Notes: a model not told the origin generated them from the sequence alone. DNA of 64,000 bases from Mycolicibacterium neoaurum VKM Ac-1815D (GCF_000317305.3 NC_023036.2:2294001-2358000), one strand, 5' to 3'; shown: positions 45,897-54,931, numbered from the stretch's first letter. Program-made: numbers and translations.

Positions 45897-48295
45897 CGCA
45901 ACCGGCGGATCGCCTGGGCCACCCCGACGCCGACCGCCAGTGCGGCCAGCACACCCGCCAACCGGTGCTCACCGAACAGTGGGTAGACCTGGAAATGCGT
46001 CAGATAGATGTAGAGCGAGGCATCGGCCAGCACCGCGAGCACGCCCGCGGCCGGTATCGGGCAACGCAGTGACGGCAACCAGATCAGCAATGCCAGACCG
46101 CCGAGAACCAACGCCTCCCGGACCGAGTCGTCGAAGTACCCGTACACACCCACGGCGGTCACCGCGGTGACCGCGGCACGTTGCCACCCCGAGGTCGCCT
46201 TCGAGACCGCCCACCCGACGGCGAAGAACCAGAAGGCGGCCATGCTGAACCAGGCGGCCTCCCCGGTCACCAGATAGCGCAGGATCAGCCCGGCGACCAG
46301 GAACACCGCGGCGAAGCCGAAGCCGTGCGCTCGTTCGATCCGGTCGACCACCGGTAGCGCCAGCGCCAGCGTCAGCAGCACCAGGACCCAGACGAGCACT
46401 TCGATGAACCACAACCGGCCCGCGGTCATGCTGTCGAATGGTCCGAGAATCTTGTTGGCCAGCAACAGATTCGTCCAACCATAGTCGTCGCTGAACGACA
46501 TGGTGATCGCGATCCACAGGATGGTCGGTACGGCGATCCAGCCGATCGTGTTGCGAAGCTGGCGGATCCGCTCCGTGCGGGGGACCCCGGTCAGGCAGAA
46601 CCGCCCGAAGTTGTAGCCGGCGACACCGAGCAGGATGTGCGCACCACCCCACATCTCGAACAGTTCGGCATGTGATCCGACGATGAGCACGATCGCCACG
46701 GCGCGCAGCGCCACGCTGGTATCCATGGTGGCCGTCCACCGGCGGCGCCGCGGTTGCAGCGCTTCCAGTTCGGCCAGCGACAGCTGGGCCCATTGCCGGG
46801 GGAGCCTGCCCAGCGCGCGTTCGATGCGCACCGACATGGACACGTAGGTCAGCGAGTTGCCGCCGAGGTCGACGAAACTGGCGTGGGGATCGATGCCTGC
46901 GGGGTCGAGGTGAAGGACGTCGGCGAAAATGGCGCGCAACGGGGTGGCGGCGGCGGTCTGCTCGGTGCGCAGCGCCTGCACCGCCGGATAGTCCGGCTTG
47001 CCCGAGGACAGCATGGGCAACCGCTCGACCGCGACGACGTCGACCGACCCGGCGGGCAGACCCGTGATTCCGGTGACCGCGCTGCGCACCACCGATGTCG
47101 GGGCGGTCGTCGCGACGACCAGAGCCTCGTCGCGGACGGCACACAGCGCGGGAAGCTCACGTTCGCGCAACGCGGCCTCGACCCGTTGTAGGTCGATGCG
47201 CAGGCCGAACAGTTTGGCGATGCGATTGGCCCGGCCGACGACCTCGAAGAGACCGTCGGGACCGACACGCGCCAGGTCGCCGGTGCGCAATTCGGTGATG
47301 ACGCGGCCGGTCGCCAGGTCGGCGCGGTCGTGGGCGTAGCCCATCATCACATTGGGTCCGGTGTAGACGAGCTCACCGATGCGACCCTGGTCGCCGTCGG
47401 CGATATCTCCGTCGATGCGCAGATGTCCGCCGGGAATCGCGCGCCCGATCGCCTCGGGGCGCTCGGCGGCGAATTCAGGTGGCAGATAGGCCATTCGGGC
47501 GGTGGCCTCGGTGGCGCCGTACATGACGAACAGTTGCCATCCGTTTCGGCGACCGAGCTCGGCGAAGGCGCGCACCCGCCGCGGTGCCAGTGCGCCGCCG
47601 GCCTGGGTGACGTAACGCAGGTGCGGCAGCTCCATCGAGTCGAATCCGATGCGGTCCAACAGGTCGAAGGTGTAGGGCACCCCGGCGAACGTCGTGGCCC
47701 GATGGGCACGGAACACATCCCAGAACTGTTCGTCGATCACCGACAGCTCGGTCAGCAGCAGGGCCGCACCGCGCAGCAGATGGCTGTGCGCGACCGACAG
47801 TCCATAGCAGTAGGACATCGGTAACGTCGTTGCCGCACAATCGGTATCGCGAATGTCGAGGTACTCGGCGATGGAACGGGCATTGGCGATGAGGTTCTCG
47901 GCCGACAATCTGACCAGCTTGGGTGAGCCGGTGCTGCCCGAGGTGGACATCAACAGCGCCAGCTCGGGATGCAGCTCACGCTCGGGCGCCCGGCGGGGGT
48001 GTGCGCCGAGCGCGTCGATGACGATATCTGGGGCGTAGGTGTCCAGCAGGTCGGTGTGGTCTCCGCCGGGTGGCACCGGCAGCACGACGTGTCCCGCGGC
48101 GAGCGCGCCGAGGTACCAGGTGAGCGTGTCGATATCGTTGCGGGTCTCCAGCAGCACGAGCTTGCGGGGACCACCGAGTTCGGTGGCTGCGGCGTCGACG
48201 AGACCGGCAAGTGCCCGATAACTGACCGTGGTCTCTGCGGTGTGCACTGCCGGGCGCTCACCGTGACGACGCAGATGGGCGATCAGATCTCTCAT
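45764..48295 (-). CDS. Adenylation - carrier protein - membrane acyltransferase fusion
   Basis: An 843-residue three-module protein. Residues 1-440 form an AMP-forming adenylation domain: P-loop S-T-S-G-S-T-G-S-P-K at 117-126, Y-G-A-T-E-A-T, R-T-G-D-L and catalytic Lys433 in S-S-G-K-P-D-Y. Residues 450-520 are a carrier domain with the phosphopantetheine site Ser481 in L-G-G-N-S-L. Residues 535-815 contain about ten membrane helices of the acyltransferase-3 family, opening L-R-A-V-A-I-V-L-I-V-G-S-H with the expected His. It would load an acid and transfer it through the membrane to an outside acceptor. It is the last gene of the iron-transporter operon, overlapping the ATPase gene by 4 bases. 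The last 44 or so residues look like antisense read-through. Confidence 0.82.
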   Translation of the reverse strand: MRDLIAHLRRHGERPAVHTAETTVSYRALAGLVDAAATELGGPRKLVLLETRNDIDTLTWYLGALAAGHVVLPVPPGGDHTDLLDTYAPDIVIDALGAHPRRAPERELHPELALLMSTSGSTGSPKLVRLSAENLIANARSIAEYLDIRDTDCAATTLPMSYCYGLSVAHSHLLRGAALLLTELSVIDEQFWDVFRAHRATTFAGVPYTFDLLDRIGFDSMELPHLRYVTQAGGALAPRRVRAFAELGRRNGWQLFVMYGATEATARMAYLPPEFAAERPEAIGRAIPGGHLRIDGDIADGDQGRIGELVYTGPNVMMGYAHDRADLATGRVITELRTGDLARVGPDGLFEVVGRANRIAKLFGLRIDLQRVEAALRERELPALCAVRDEALVVATTAPTSVVRSAVTGITGLPAGSVDVVAVERLPMLSSGKPDYPAVQALRTEQTAAATPLRAIFADVLHLDPAGIDPHASFVDLGGNSLTYVSMSVRIERALGRLPRQWAQLSLAELEALQPRRRRWTATMDTSVALRAVAIVLIVGSHAELFEMWGGAHILLGVAGYNFGRFCLTGVPRTERIRQLRNTIGWIAVPTILWIAITMSFSDDYGWTNLLLANKILGPFDSMTAGRLWFIEVLVWVLVLLTLALALPVVDRIERAHGFGFAAVFLVAGLILRYLVTGEAAWFSMAAFWFFAVGWAVSKATSGWQRAAVTAVTAVGVYGYFDDSVREALVLGGLALLIWLPSLRCPIPAAGVLAVLADASLYIYLTHFQVYPLFGEHRLAGVLAALAVGVGVAQAIRRLRQRLAASPSWTIVAARAPSARTSDAVTTPRPRAAAGDRDSSRFH

Positions 48296-49344
48296 GGCAG
48301 CATCAGGGCGGTACCCAGGACCGTGAGGCGGACCTTGGTGTCCACCGCGGGCGGGTCGATGCTGTGCTGGCGCACCGTGATCGGAGCGGTCTCGCCGATA
48401 TCGACGGTGAGCAGTACGTCGTGGCCGAGGAATTCGGTGGCCAGCACCGTGCCGATACCGGGTTCGGGGTGCGGTCCGGCATCGGCGATCGTGGCGGCCA
48501 CCAATTGCTCCGGACGCAGCAAGACGGTGCCCGAGCGTGCGGCCGGTGTCCCCGACAGCGGTATCCGACCGAGCGCACAGTCGGCCGCTCCATCACGGAC
48601 GGTCGCCTGCAGGAAAATGCAGTCGCCGAGGAACTCGGCGGTGAACCGATCGGCCGGGGCGCGATAGACCTGTTGTGGCGTGCCGACCCCGGTGAACCGG
48701 CCGGCCCTCATGACGGCGACCTGATCGGCCACCGACAACGCCTCGCCCTGGTCGTGTGTGACCAGCAGGGTGGTGATCCCGGCCTCGGTGAGGACCTTGG
48801 TGACCGCACGCCGGGTGGCGGCCCGCAGTCCGGTGTCGAGCGCCGAGAACGGCTCGTCGAGCAGCATCAGGGCCGGCTTGCGGGCCAGGGCACGGGCCAG
48901 GGCGACGCGCTGCTGCTGACCGCCGGACAGTTCATGGGGCCGGCGCTGCGCGAAAGTCGGCTCCAGTGAGACGGTTTCGAGTAGTTCGGCGACCCTCGAC
49001 CGAACCTCGGCGCGGCGGGGTGAGCCGTCCAACCCGTAGGCGATGTTCGCTCCGACCGTCAGATGCGGAAAGAGCGCGCCGTCCTGGGCGACGTAACCGA
49101 CCGAACGGCGATGCGGGGCAACACAGGACTGGGCCGAGGCCACCCGGCGTCCGGCGATGTCGATGGTGCCGGAGTCGGGTTTCTCGAATCCGGCGACCAG
49201 GCGCAGCAGGGTGGTCTTACCGCACCCGGAGGCACCGACGACGGCCGTGATGCTGCCGGTGGGCAGCATCAGGTTCACCTGGTCGAGAACCGGTGTGCCG
49301 GTGAAGGATTTGGACAGATCGTGCACGGCCAGCGTATCGGTCAT
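48292..49344 (-). CDS. Ferric/spermidine-type ABC transporter ATP-binding protein
   Basis: A 350-residue ABC ATPase of the FbpC/PotA type. Walker A is G-A-S-G-C-G-K-T-T near residue 37. The signature L-S-G-G-Q-Q-Q-R and Walker B L-M-L-L-D-E-P-F-S-A-L-D are intact, and a C-terminal regulatory TOBE-like part follows (about 240-350). Both its ends overlap neighbours by 4 bases (ATGA), with the permease upstream and the fusion enzyme downstream. Iron as substrate is inferred from the binding protein and the upstream iron-box-like site. Confidence 0.9.
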   Translation of the reverse strand: MTDTLAVHDLSKSFTGTPVLDQVNLMLPTGSITAVVGASGCGKTTLLRLVAGFEKPDSGTIDIAGRRVASAQSCVAPHRRSVGYVAQDGALFPHLTVGANIAYGLDGSPRRAEVRSRVAELLETVSLEPTFAQRRPHELSGGQQQRVALARALARKPALMLLDEPFSALDTGLRAATRRAVTKVLTEAGITTLLVTHDQGEALSVADQVAVMRAGRFTGVGTPQQVYRAPADRFTAEFLGDCIFLQATVRDGAADCALGRIPLSGTPAARSGTVLLRPEQLVAATIADAGPHPEPGIGTVLATEFLGHDVLLTVDIGETAPITVRQHSIDPPAVDTKVRLTVLGTALMLP

Positions 49345-50897
49345 GAATGCGTCACCTCGCGGAAGAGTGCCACCGTCACCGGGATGGAGAGCGCCACCAA
49401 GACCAGGGCGTACGGGGCGGCGGCGGCATAGTCGAGCTCACTGGACAACGACCAGAACCGCATGGCCAGCGTGCGGGTACCGGTGGGCGCGAGCAGCAGG
49501 GTCGCGGTCAGTTCGGTGGCCACCGCCACGAACACCAGCGCCGCCCCCGCGCCGGCCGCCGGGGCGATCAGCCGCAATGTCACCCGCAAGAAACTGCGGG
49601 TAGGCGACAGTCCCAGCGACCGCGAAGCCTCCTCGAGCCCCGGCGGAATCTGGGCCAGCCCGGCGCGCAGGCTGACCAGCGCGCGCGGCAGGAACATCAG
49701 AACGTACGCGCCGAGCACGAGGGACACCGTCTGGTACAGCGGGGGAGCGAAGCGGATCGCGACGGTGACCAACGCCAGCGCGGTGACGATTCCGGGCATG
49801 GAGCTGGTGACGAAGTTCGCGCCCTCCACTGCCCGGGACAGTGCGCCGCGATACCGCACCGCGAGCCATGCGAACGGGAACGCCGCCAGGGTGGTCAACA
49901 CCGCGGCCACCGCCGCCAGCACTGCCGTCTGCCCCATGGCCTGGGTCAGGTCGACGGCATCCCACACCGCCACCCCTCCGATCCACAACCAGCGCAGCAG
50001 CGTGTAGACCGGGACGCCCAGCGCCAACAGCGCGACGATCGTCAGCCCGGCCAGTGTGGGAATGGTCCACCCGCCCAACCGGATCGGAGTCATCACCCGC
50101 GGGGCACCCGAGCCCACCCGCGCGAAGCGGGCATGGCCGCGCAGTACGGCTTCGGTGGCCAGCAGCACCAGGCACAGCACCACCAGGACACCGGCCAGGG
50201 TTGCCCCGGCCGCACCGTCGAAAGTTGCCTGGAACTGTTCGAAGATGGCGGTGGTGAAGGTCGAGAAGCGCAGCATCGCGAAGGCGCCGTACTCGGCGAG
50301 CAGATGCACGCCGATGAGCAGTCCGCCGCCCAGAATGGCCAGCCGCAGCTGCGGCAGCACCACCCGGACGAATACGCCGACCGTTCCCGACCCGAGTGCG
50401 CGCGCGGACTCCTCGATGGCCGGGTCCAGCCGCCGCAGCGTCGCCGCCGCGGGCAGGAACACGAACGGGAAATAGGAGAGCGTGGCGACCAGCACGCCTG
50501 CCCCGAAGCCGTGCAGGGTCGGCCACACGCTGACCCAGGCGTAGCTGTTGATGAAGGCGGGAACCGCCAGCGGTGCGACCAGCAGCGGTCGCCACAGCGC
50601 GGCGCCGGGCACATCCGTGCGCTCCACGAGCCAGGCCGCACCGACACCGAGCACGACGCACAGCGGCACCGTCACCACGACCAGTCCGACGGTGTTGAGC
50701 AGCAGCTCACCGACCCGGGGCCGCACCACGAGCTCGTAGATGCGATCCGGTCCGGTGCTGATGACCGCCCACACCACATACCCCAGCGGGATGAAGGTGG
50801 CGGCCACCAGCACGCCGATGGCGCCGGTGAGTGCCGGGCCGGGGCGTGCGGCGGGTCGCGGTCCGGGAGTCGGGCGGTCGGTGTGCGTGGAAACCAC
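49341..50897 (-). CDS. Iron ABC transporter permease (FbpB-like)
   Basis: A 518-residue double-length permease with about 12 membrane helices and two BPD-transport domains, as in FbpB/SfuB-type ferric transporters. EAA-type loops are seen in E-E-S-A-R-A-L-G-S and E-E-A-S-R-S-L-G-L-S. The start is GTG, directly after the stop of the binding-protein gene, so it is translationally coupled. Confidence 0.9.
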   Translation of the reverse strand: MVSTHTDRPTPGPRPAARPGPALTGAIGVLVAATFIPLGYVVWAVISTGPDRIYELVVRPRVGELLLNTVGLVVVTVPLCVVLGVGAAWLVERTDVPGAALWRPLLVAPLAVPAFINSYAWVSVWPTLHGFGAGVLVATLSYFPFVFLPAAATLRRLDPAIEESARALGSGTVGVFVRVVLPQLRLAILGGGLLIGVHLLAEYGAFAMLRFSTFTTAIFEQFQATFDGAAGATLAGVLVVLCLVLLATEAVLRGHARFARVGSGAPRVMTPIRLGGWTIPTLAGLTIVALLALGVPVYTLLRWLWIGGVAVWDAVDLTQAMGQTAVLAAVAAVLTTLAAFPFAWLAVRYRGALSRAVEGANFVTSSMPGIVTALALVTVAIRFAPPLYQTVSLVLGAYVLMFLPRALVSLRAGLAQIPPGLEEASRSLGLSPTRSFLRVTLRLIAPAAGAGAALVFVAVATELTATLLLAPTGTRTLAMRFWSLSSELDYAAAAPYALVLVALSIPVTVALFREVTHS

Positions 50898-51914
50898 CTA
50901 GAGCAGGCCAGCCTTGGTCATCAGGTCCGTCACCTTGGCCGCGTCGAGGGTGGACGGATCCACCGCAGGCGCCTGCAGGGTGTCCAGCGGGGGCAGCGCC
51001 GGGTTGGCGGGCACGCCGCTGGCGACCGGGTACTCGAACGAGGTGCCCTTCTCCAGCACCTCCTGGCCGGTCTTGGAGGTGATGAACTTCAGGAACTGCT
51101 GGGCCTGGTCCTTCTTCTTGCTGGACTCGAGCACGCCGCCGCCGGAGATGCTGATGAAGGCGCCCGGATCCTCGTTGCGGAAGTAGTGCAGCGCGGTGTT
51201 ACCGCTGATTTCCTTGGTCTTCGCCTGGTCGCGGAACCAGTAGTAGTGGTAGATGATCCCGCCGTCGATCTCCCCGTCGTTCACCGCGCGCAGTGTGGCG
51301 ATGTTGTCCTGCAGCAGGGTCGCATCGGATTTCATCGCCGACAGCCAGGCCGAGGTGGCCTGTTCGCCGGTGAGCTGCAACATGGCCGCGATGATGGCCT
51401 GGAAGTCGGGCTTGGCCGGGGGAGCGCCCCAGCGGCCCTTCCACTCGGGCTTCTGCAGATCCATGATCGACCGCGGCAGCTGCCCCAGTTGCACCTTGCT
51501 GGTGTTGTAGACGAACACCGTCGAGCGCGCGGCCACACCGGTCCACTTGTTCGTCGAGGGCCGGTACTGGGCCGGAACCTGTTCGACGGTGGCGGGGTCG
51601 ACGTCGGCGAACAGCCCGGCGTCTTCGACGGCGGCCATCGCCGGTGAGTTCTCGGTGAGGAATACGTCGGCCGGGGAGGAGTCATCCTCGGCGATCAACT
51701 GGTTGCCCAGCTCGGTGTCACCGCCCTGGCGGTAGGTGACCTTGATACCGGTCTCCTTGGTGAAGGCGTCGATCCACTCCTTGGTGAGCGACTCGTGTTG
51801 CGCGTTGTAGATGAGCAGTTCATCGCTTTGATCGCTGGACGAACACGCGGTCGCCGCCGATACGACAGCCAGGACGGACAGCAGTGCCATCACCCGTCGG
51901 AAGTGGATACCCAT
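50898..51914 (-). CDS. Iron ABC transporter substrate-binding lipoprotein (FbpA-like)
   Basis: A 338-residue extracytoplasmic binding protein. The lipobox A-T-A-C gives Cys24. The mature fold opens L-L-I-Y-N-A-Q-H-E and has the paired tyrosines in I-I-Y-H-Y-Y-W that bind Fe3+ in FbpA/FutA-type proteins. It is first in the four-gene operon. A palindromic iron-box-like element lies 17-41 bases upstream, and there is no strong ribosome site. Confidence 0.9.
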   Translation of the reverse strand: MGIHFRRVMALLSVLAVVSAATACSSSDQSDELLIYNAQHESLTKEWIDAFTKETGIKVTYRQGGDTELGNQLIAEDDSSPADVFLTENSPAMAAVEDAGLFADVDPATVEQVPAQYRPSTNKWTGVAARSTVFVYNTSKVQLGQLPRSIMDLQKPEWKGRWGAPPAKPDFQAIIAAMLQLTGEQATSAWLSAMKSDATLLQDNIATLRAVNDGEIDGGIIYHYYWFRDQAKTKEISGNTALHYFRNEDPGAFISISGGGVLESSKKKDQAQQFLKFITSKTGQEVLEKGTSFEYPVASGVPANPALPPLDTLQAPAVDPSTLDAAKVTDLMTKAGLL

Positions 51915-51930
51915 GAGGCAATCCTTACAT

Positions 51931-51955
51931 CCTTACCTAGGTAAGGTTTGCCTTC
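51931..51955. promoter_or_regulatory. IdeR-box-like palindrome before the ferric transporter
   Basis: CCTTACCTAGGTAAGG (51931-51946) is a perfect 16-base palindrome. Overlapping it, 51937-51955 agrees with the IdeR consensus at 12 of 19 positions, including the central AGG...CCT elements. It lies directly before the binding-protein gene, where a repressor would block transcription. Confidence 0.5.
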
Positions 51956-51964
51956 CCCCACTAT

Positions 51965-52858
51965 TCACAGGCAGCGCAACGGGAAGGCATCTCGCTCGGC
52001 CCGCAATAACGCCTCCGGATCATCGAACACCGACTGCGGATCGACCCACTGGATGGACTGACTGTCGCCCAGCCGACGGAAGTACAGGCACCGGCCCGGG
52101 CCTGCTGTGCGATCTCTGGCCAGCCGCGGCGGCAGCGGCAGCCGGTGGAGACCGCCGCCGATAGGGGCGGCGCCGGCCTGTCGGGCGCTGTCGAACCTGA
52201 GGTAACGCAGCGCGACCGGTCGCTGTTCGCGTGTGCACCGCGACGAGATCATGCGCACGGACAGCTCACCGGCGAGCACGCACCGGTACAGGGCCTCGTC
52301 GAACTCGACCCCGTGCAGGTGGAATCTTCCGGTGCCGTCGGACCATTCGATCGCCGGGCGACCGGTATCGCAGTGCACGACATCGGTGTCGGCACTCTGG
52401 TAGCGAGTGGTCGGCATCGGCACCAGGAGCACTTCACCGTGGATCGGCAGGATCCAGCCGAGGCCGAGGTGGACCGCGCGACGCATGGGCTCGCAGTGGC
52501 GGGCCCAACGGCGCGCCGAGACGATGGTGTTCGGTGGCAGCCACTCGGCTTCGGGCATGGTCGCCACGAAGTGGTTGTAGAGAGTGTCGCGCTCGTCACG
52601 CAGCCGCACCGTGCCCGGGGCGTCCTCGATATCGCGGTTGCCGGACCACCGGTGCATCCGGCGCCAGCGAGGATCCGGGCCGATGACCGAGGCGATACGC
52701 AGCGCGCGATCCAGGGCCGCAACGATGGTGTAACCCGTTCGGTGGCCGACATCGTGGGTGACACAGAATTGCGACACCAGCGCGATGGCGGCGTCGTCAT
52801 CAAACGACCCGGTGGGCGCGGTGATATCGGACCGGAGCACACGGGTGGGGTTGGACAT
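51965..52858 (-). CDS. Protein of unknown function (DUF6745-like)
   Basis: A protein of about 297 residues without signal peptide or membrane segment. It has an H-C-D-T-G-R-P-A-I-E-W-S-D-G motif followed by H-L-H-G-V, reminiscent of the DUF6745 family; that assignment is from memory. The N-terminal half is rich in Trp, Arg and His. The ATG at 52858 is chosen; longer in-frame starts would overlap the divergent haemophore-like gene. Its stop is 10 bases from the iron-box-like element. Confidence 0.55.
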   Translation of the reverse strand: MSNPTRVLRSDITAPTGSFDDDAAIALVSQFCVTHDVGHRTGYTIVAALDRALRIASVIGPDPRWRRMHRWSGNRDIEDAPGTVRLRDERDTLYNHFVATMPEAEWLPPNTIVSARRWARHCEPMRRAVHLGLGWILPIHGEVLLVPMPTTRYQSADTDVVHCDTGRPAIEWSDGTGRFHLHGVEFDEALYRCVLAGELSVRMISSRCTREQRPVALRYLRFDSARQAGAAPIGGGLHRLPLPPRLARDRTAGPGRCLYFRRLGDSQSIQWVDPQSVFDDPEALLRAERDAFPLRCL

Positions 52859-52943
52859 GGGCGTGACGCTAGCGATGGGGTCCGACATGTCCATTTCGCG
52901 ACAACCGGGTGCGCGGGCACGGTCGATCACGCAGGATCGAGGC

Positions 52944-53309
52944 ATGAAACAGATTGCCACGCTCGCGCTCGCCGGCCTCGCCGCGTCCGTCATCTCCGTC
53001 TCGGCCGCCCCCGCAGCGCAGGCCGCTCCGCCATGCTCGGCGAGCAATCTGGCGACCGTGGCCAGCGGCGTGCTGGCGCAGGCCGGTGGCTATCTGGACA
53101 CGCACCCGTCGGCCAACGATGTGTTGACCGCGGCGGCCAATCAGCCGACCAATGAGGCCGAACAGTCGATCCGCGGTTACTTCCTCACCCACCCGGGTGA
53201 GTTCCTGGATCTCCAGAACATCGCCAGACCGCTGATCGATCTGCGCCGCTCCTGCGGGGTGGCGGTCTCACCCGGTCAACTGGCGGCACTCATCGACGCC
53301 CTGAGCTGA
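52944..53309 (+). CDS. Secreted haem-binding (haemophore-like) protein
   Basis: A 121-residue secreted protein. The signal peptide ends at A-Q-A (about residue 28). The mature 93 residues are helical, with two cysteines (P-P-C and R-R-S-C) bracketing a body that includes Y-L-D-T-H-P and Y-F-L-T-H-P-G-E-F, as in the mycobacterial haem-binding (MHB, Rv0203-like) family. It probably collects haem outside the cell. GGATCGAGG precedes the ATG. It lies between the ferric transporter and sodA, giving this region an iron theme. Confidence 0.75.
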   Translation: MKQIATLALAGLAASVISVSAAPAAQAAPPCSASNLATVASGVLAQAGGYLDTHPSANDVLTAAANQPTNEAEQSIRGYFLTHPGEFLDLQNIARPLIDLRRSCGVAVSPGQLAALIDALS

Positions 53310-53316
53310 CGAGCCG

Positions 53317-53345
53317 GGTACGGACGGCTCAGAGCCGTCCGTACC
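53317..53345. terminator. 14-bp palindromic terminator overlapping a stop codon
   Basis: GGTACGGACGGCTC and its exact complement (53317-53330, 53332-53345) flank a single central base. The palindrome begins 7 bases after the haemophore-like stop and contains the stop codon and last five codons of the minus-strand DUF1206 gene (53329-53345). It probably ends transcription from both sides. Confidence 0.75.
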
Positions 53346-54147
53346 GGCTGCGCACGAAACTGTAGGCGCCGTAGGCTGCGATCCCCACGGCCGCGATGAT
53401 CAGCAGGAACTTGCCGAACGGCGCCTGACCCAGAGTCTTGACCGCGGCGTCCAGACCGGAGGCCTTCGCGGGGTCCGCCTGCAGGGTGGCGACGATGACG
53501 AGGATCCCGGCACCGGCGAGTACAAGCCCCTTGGCGGTGTACCCGGCAATGCCGACCGCGGTGATACCCGTGCCGCCGGAGACGCGCAGATCCTTGAAGA
53601 ACTTCTTCGACACGCCCTTGTAGACGTGGTACACGCCGACACCGAGAACCCCGAGCCCGATCACGATCAACACGGCCCTACCCCAACCGGACTGCATCAG
53701 CTGTGCCGACATACCCGAGTTCTGCTGGCCGCTGGATTTACCGCCTCCGGTGGCGAAACGCAATGCGGAGAACGCAATTGCGATGTTCGCGACCGCAAGG
53801 CCGACCGATTTGGCACGTTTCCAGGCCGGCGAGTCGTCGTCTCCGGATCGTTCGGTCGGCTTGGATCCGACCACGGCTTCGGCCAGGTGCCACAGCCCGA
53901 GGGCGAACAATCCCAGCGCCGCGATCCACAGCATGACCTGACCGCCGGTCTGGCCGGCCAGGGTGGCCAGCGCACCGGATTGATCGGCGTTGCCGCCGCT
54001 GCCGAGCGCGAGCCGCAGGATGATGTATCCGAGCAGCAGATGTAGCACGCCGCTGGCCGCGAAGCCGGCGCGGGCGCCGTACTGGAATGCGTCGCTGTCG
54101 GTGGCCCGGTCCACCGCGCCGTGGACCGGGCTCGCGCTCGTCTTCAT
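53329..54147 (-). CDS. DUF1206 membrane protein (copy A)
   Basis: A 272-residue integral membrane protein with three repeats of a two-helix unit, each opening with a Gly-rich helix such as G-A-R-A-G-F-A-A-S-G-V-L-H and G-Y-T-A-K-G-L-V-L. This is the DUF1206 pattern; the function is unknown. The SodA gene lies upstream and a paralogue (54932-55759) lies beyond it on the other strand. Confidence 0.82.
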   Translation of the reverse strand: MKTSASPVHGAVDRATDSDAFQYGARAGFAASGVLHLLLGYIILRLALGSGGNADQSGALATLAGQTGGQVMLWIAALGLFALGLWHLAEAVVGSKPTERSGDDDSPAWKRAKSVGLAVANIAIAFSALRFATGGGKSSGQQNSGMSAQLMQSGWGRAVLIVIGLGVLGVGVYHVYKGVSKKFFKDLRVSGGTGITAVGIAGYTAKGLVLAGAGILVIVATLQADPAKASGLDAAVKTLGQAPFGKFLLIIAAVGIAAYGAYSFVRSRYGRL

Positions 54148-54219
54148 GGTGTCTCCCCGTACCGCCGATTGACGTCTTCGATGGGCCCGGGTACCCCCTT
54201 TTTGACGCGCGCGAAACCG

Positions 54220-54843
54220 TCAACCGAAGATGAGGCCGCCGGTCGTGGTGGTGGCGCGGGTGTAGCGGTCTTGGACGTCGGCCCAGTTGACGACGTTCCA
54301 GAAGGCCTTGACGTAGTCGGCCTTGACGTTCTTGTACTGCAGGTAGAAGGCGTGCTCCCACATGTCGACCTGCAGCAGCGGGATGATGCCCAGCGGGACG
54401 TTGGCCTGCTGGTCGTAGAGCTGGAAGGTCAGCAGGCGCTGGCCGAGGGTGTCGTAGCCCAGGACGGCCCAGCCGGAGCCCTGCAGGCCGTTGGCTGCGG
54501 CGGTGAACTGGGCGCGGAACTTGTCGAAGCTGCCGAATTGGTCGTCGATTGCGGCCGCGAGGTCGCCTTCGGGCTTGTCGCCGCCGTTGGGGGAGAGGTT
54601 CTTCCACCAGATGCTGTGGTTGACGTGGCCGCCGAGGTGGAAGGCCAGGTTCTTCTCGTTGAGGAAGATCGCCGACTGGTCGTCTCCTGCGCGGGCCTCT
54701 TCGAGCTTGGCCACGGCGTCGTTGACACCCTTGACGTAGGTGGCGTGGTGCTTGCTGTGGTGCAGTTCGTTGATCTGGCCGGAGATGTGGGGTTCCAGGG
54801 CGCCGTAGTCGTAATCGAGGTCGGGCAGGGTGTATTCAGCCAC
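54220..54843 (-). CDS. sodA: Superoxide dismutase (Mn/Fe family)
   Basis: A 207-residue dismutase converting superoxide to peroxide and oxygen. The metal ligands His28, His76, Asp160 and His164 are all present (M. tuberculosis numbering). Position 145, His in the M. tuberculosis Fe enzyme, is Gln here, as in the M. smegmatis Mn enzyme, so manganese is expected. The GTG start follows AAAGGA. There is no signal peptide. The gene is flanked by two DUF1206 paralogues. Confidence 0.96.
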   Translation of the reverse strand: MAEYTLPDLDYDYGALEPHISGQINELHHSKHHATYVKGVNDAVAKLEEARAGDDQSAIFLNEKNLAFHLGGHVNHSIWWKNLSPNGGDKPEGDLAAAIDDQFGSFDKFRAQFTAAANGLQGSGWAVLGYDTLGQRLLTFQLYDQQANVPLGIIPLLQVDMWEHAFYLQYKNVKADYVKAFWNVVNWADVQDRYTRATTTTGGLIFG

Positions 54844-54874
54844 CGGGTTTCCTTTCGTTGTGGGTACCTCGGCC

Positions 54875-54905
54875 AAGGTAGAACCTGAAGCGGCCTTGAG
54901 GTCAA
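54875..54905 (-). promoter_or_regulatory. sodA promoter
   Basis: On the minus strand TTGACC (54905-54900) is a good -35. With a 17-base spacer the -10 is TCTACC; with 19 bases it is TACCTT, which fits TANNNT. A standard strong housekeeping promoter, suiting an abundant enzyme. Confidence 0.5.
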
Positions 54906-54931
54906 CCGTCGGCTGCGTCACCATGGGTGCC

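Noticed and set aside
49347..51647. A 766-codon plus-strand frame opposite the ferric transporter genes
   Set aside because: It is His/Gln/Arg-rich and runs antisense across two well-supported transporter genes. A shadow frame.
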